A DNA stretch of 64,000 nt from Pseudomonas sp. QTF5 (GTDB lineage Bacteria > Pseudomonadota > Gammaproteobacteria > Pseudomonadales > Pseudomonadaceae), in assembly GCF_000512695.2 (NCBI RefSeq), contig NZ_AZRW02000032.1, positions 1-64,000 on the forward strand. The letters run 5' to 3'. Numbering within the stretch: the stretch's first letter is position 1; every line of letters begins with the position of its first letter. This document shows positions 63,860 to 64,000 of the stretch, in pieces. The notes under the pieces are model-generated. The model searched no databases. It saw nothing but the letters and a program-made list of their open reading frames with translations, and was not told the DNA's origin. A program made the position numbers and the translations under genes.

Positions 63860-64000
63860 TGGATGTACTCAGCCTTATCGGGATCATCATGGCGTTCGTC
63901 GCCATCATTGGCGGCAACTACCTTGAAGGCGGTCACCTCGGCGCGCTGGCCAACGGCCCGGCAGCGTTGATCGTGCTCGGCGGGACCATCGGCGCCGCGC
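63859..64000 (+). CDS. motC: Flagellar stator protein MotC (MotA-like), partial
   Basis: Starts ATG 63859 and runs off the window end after 47 codons. The visible part, [20 protein letters not shown] then YLEGGHLGALANGPAALIVL, is the first membrane helix and GG loop of the MotA/MotC family. In Pseudomonas this position after cheB holds motC, with motD following. The name is by position and N-terminal similarity. Confidence 0.85.
   Translation, partial: MDVLSLIGIIMAFVAIIGGNYLEGGHLGALANGPAALIVLGGTIGAA

Noticed and set aside
1-64000. CRISPR arrays, tRNA or rRNA genes, prophage or integron elements
   Set aside because: Looked for regularly spaced repeats, tRNA-like cloverleaf sequence and phage genes; none found. 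The only dispersed repeats are REP sequences.

Overview
The window is chromosomal DNA from a Pseudomonas of the fluorescens group. Four things point there: P. aeruginosa-type polar-flagellum regulators (FleQ, FleS, FleR, FleN, FlhF); a fleQ-fleSR-fliEFGHIJ gene order; GTGGGAGCGGGCTTGCTCGCGAA-type REP sequences; and a short 283-residue flagellin like that of P. syringae and P. fluorescens. Every convincing gene lies on the + strand. The window is one continuous flagellar, chemotaxis and flagellin-modification region.

Layout. (1) 0.1-8.7 kb: RpoN-type promoter, then flgFGHIJKL (distal rod, L and P rings, rod-cap/muramidase, hook-filament junction). (2) 8.8-29.8 kb: flagellin glycosylation island. 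It holds two large multidomain glycosyltransferases (Fgt1- and Fgt2-like), a CDP-6-deoxyhexose cassette (rfbF, rfbG, 3,5-epimerase, SDR epimerase/reductase, C-methyltransferase-like protein, CmcI-type O-methyltransferase-like protein), a complete pseudaminic acid pathway (pseB, pseC, pseF, a pseG-pseH fusion, pseI), a FabH-like ketosynthase, a Maf-type flagellin nonulosonic acid transferase and a small unknown gene. A 1.1 kb gene-free stretch (12364-13468) inside the island is a very large imperfect palindrome bracketed by REP sequences. (3) 30.0-33.7 kb: fliC (sigma-28 promoter), flaG, and an RpoN-driven fliD-fliS-fliT. (4) 33.8-38.1 kb: master regulator fleQ and the fleSR two-component system. 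(5) 38.3-44.1 kb: fliEFGHIJ. (6) 44.2-46.6 kb: hsbA-hsbR-hptB signalling genes. (7) 46.7-53.6 kb: fliK, then fliLMNOPQR-flhB. (8) 53.9-64.0 kb: flhA, flhF, fleN, fliA, cheY, cheZ, cheA, cheB and the first 142 bp of motC.

How it works together. FleQ with RpoN should drive flgF, fliD, fleSR, fliE, fliK, fliL and flhA; RpoN-like -24/-12 sites with exact GG-N10-GC spacing precede each (fliD has GT at -12). FleSR drives the next tier, and FliA transcribes fliC and probably the chemotaxis genes. FlhF and FleN set polar placement and number. The glycosylation island supplies at least two nucleotide sugars, CMP-pseudaminate and a CDP-linked, probably methylated 6-deoxyhexose. Fgt1, Fgt2 and Maf would attach these to flagellin. 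This combination differs from the dTDP-viosamine glycan known in P. syringae and is the most likely undescribed biology here.

No tRNA, rRNA, CRISPR array, IS element or prophage was seen. Long open frames on the minus strand are high-GC shadows of the real genes.
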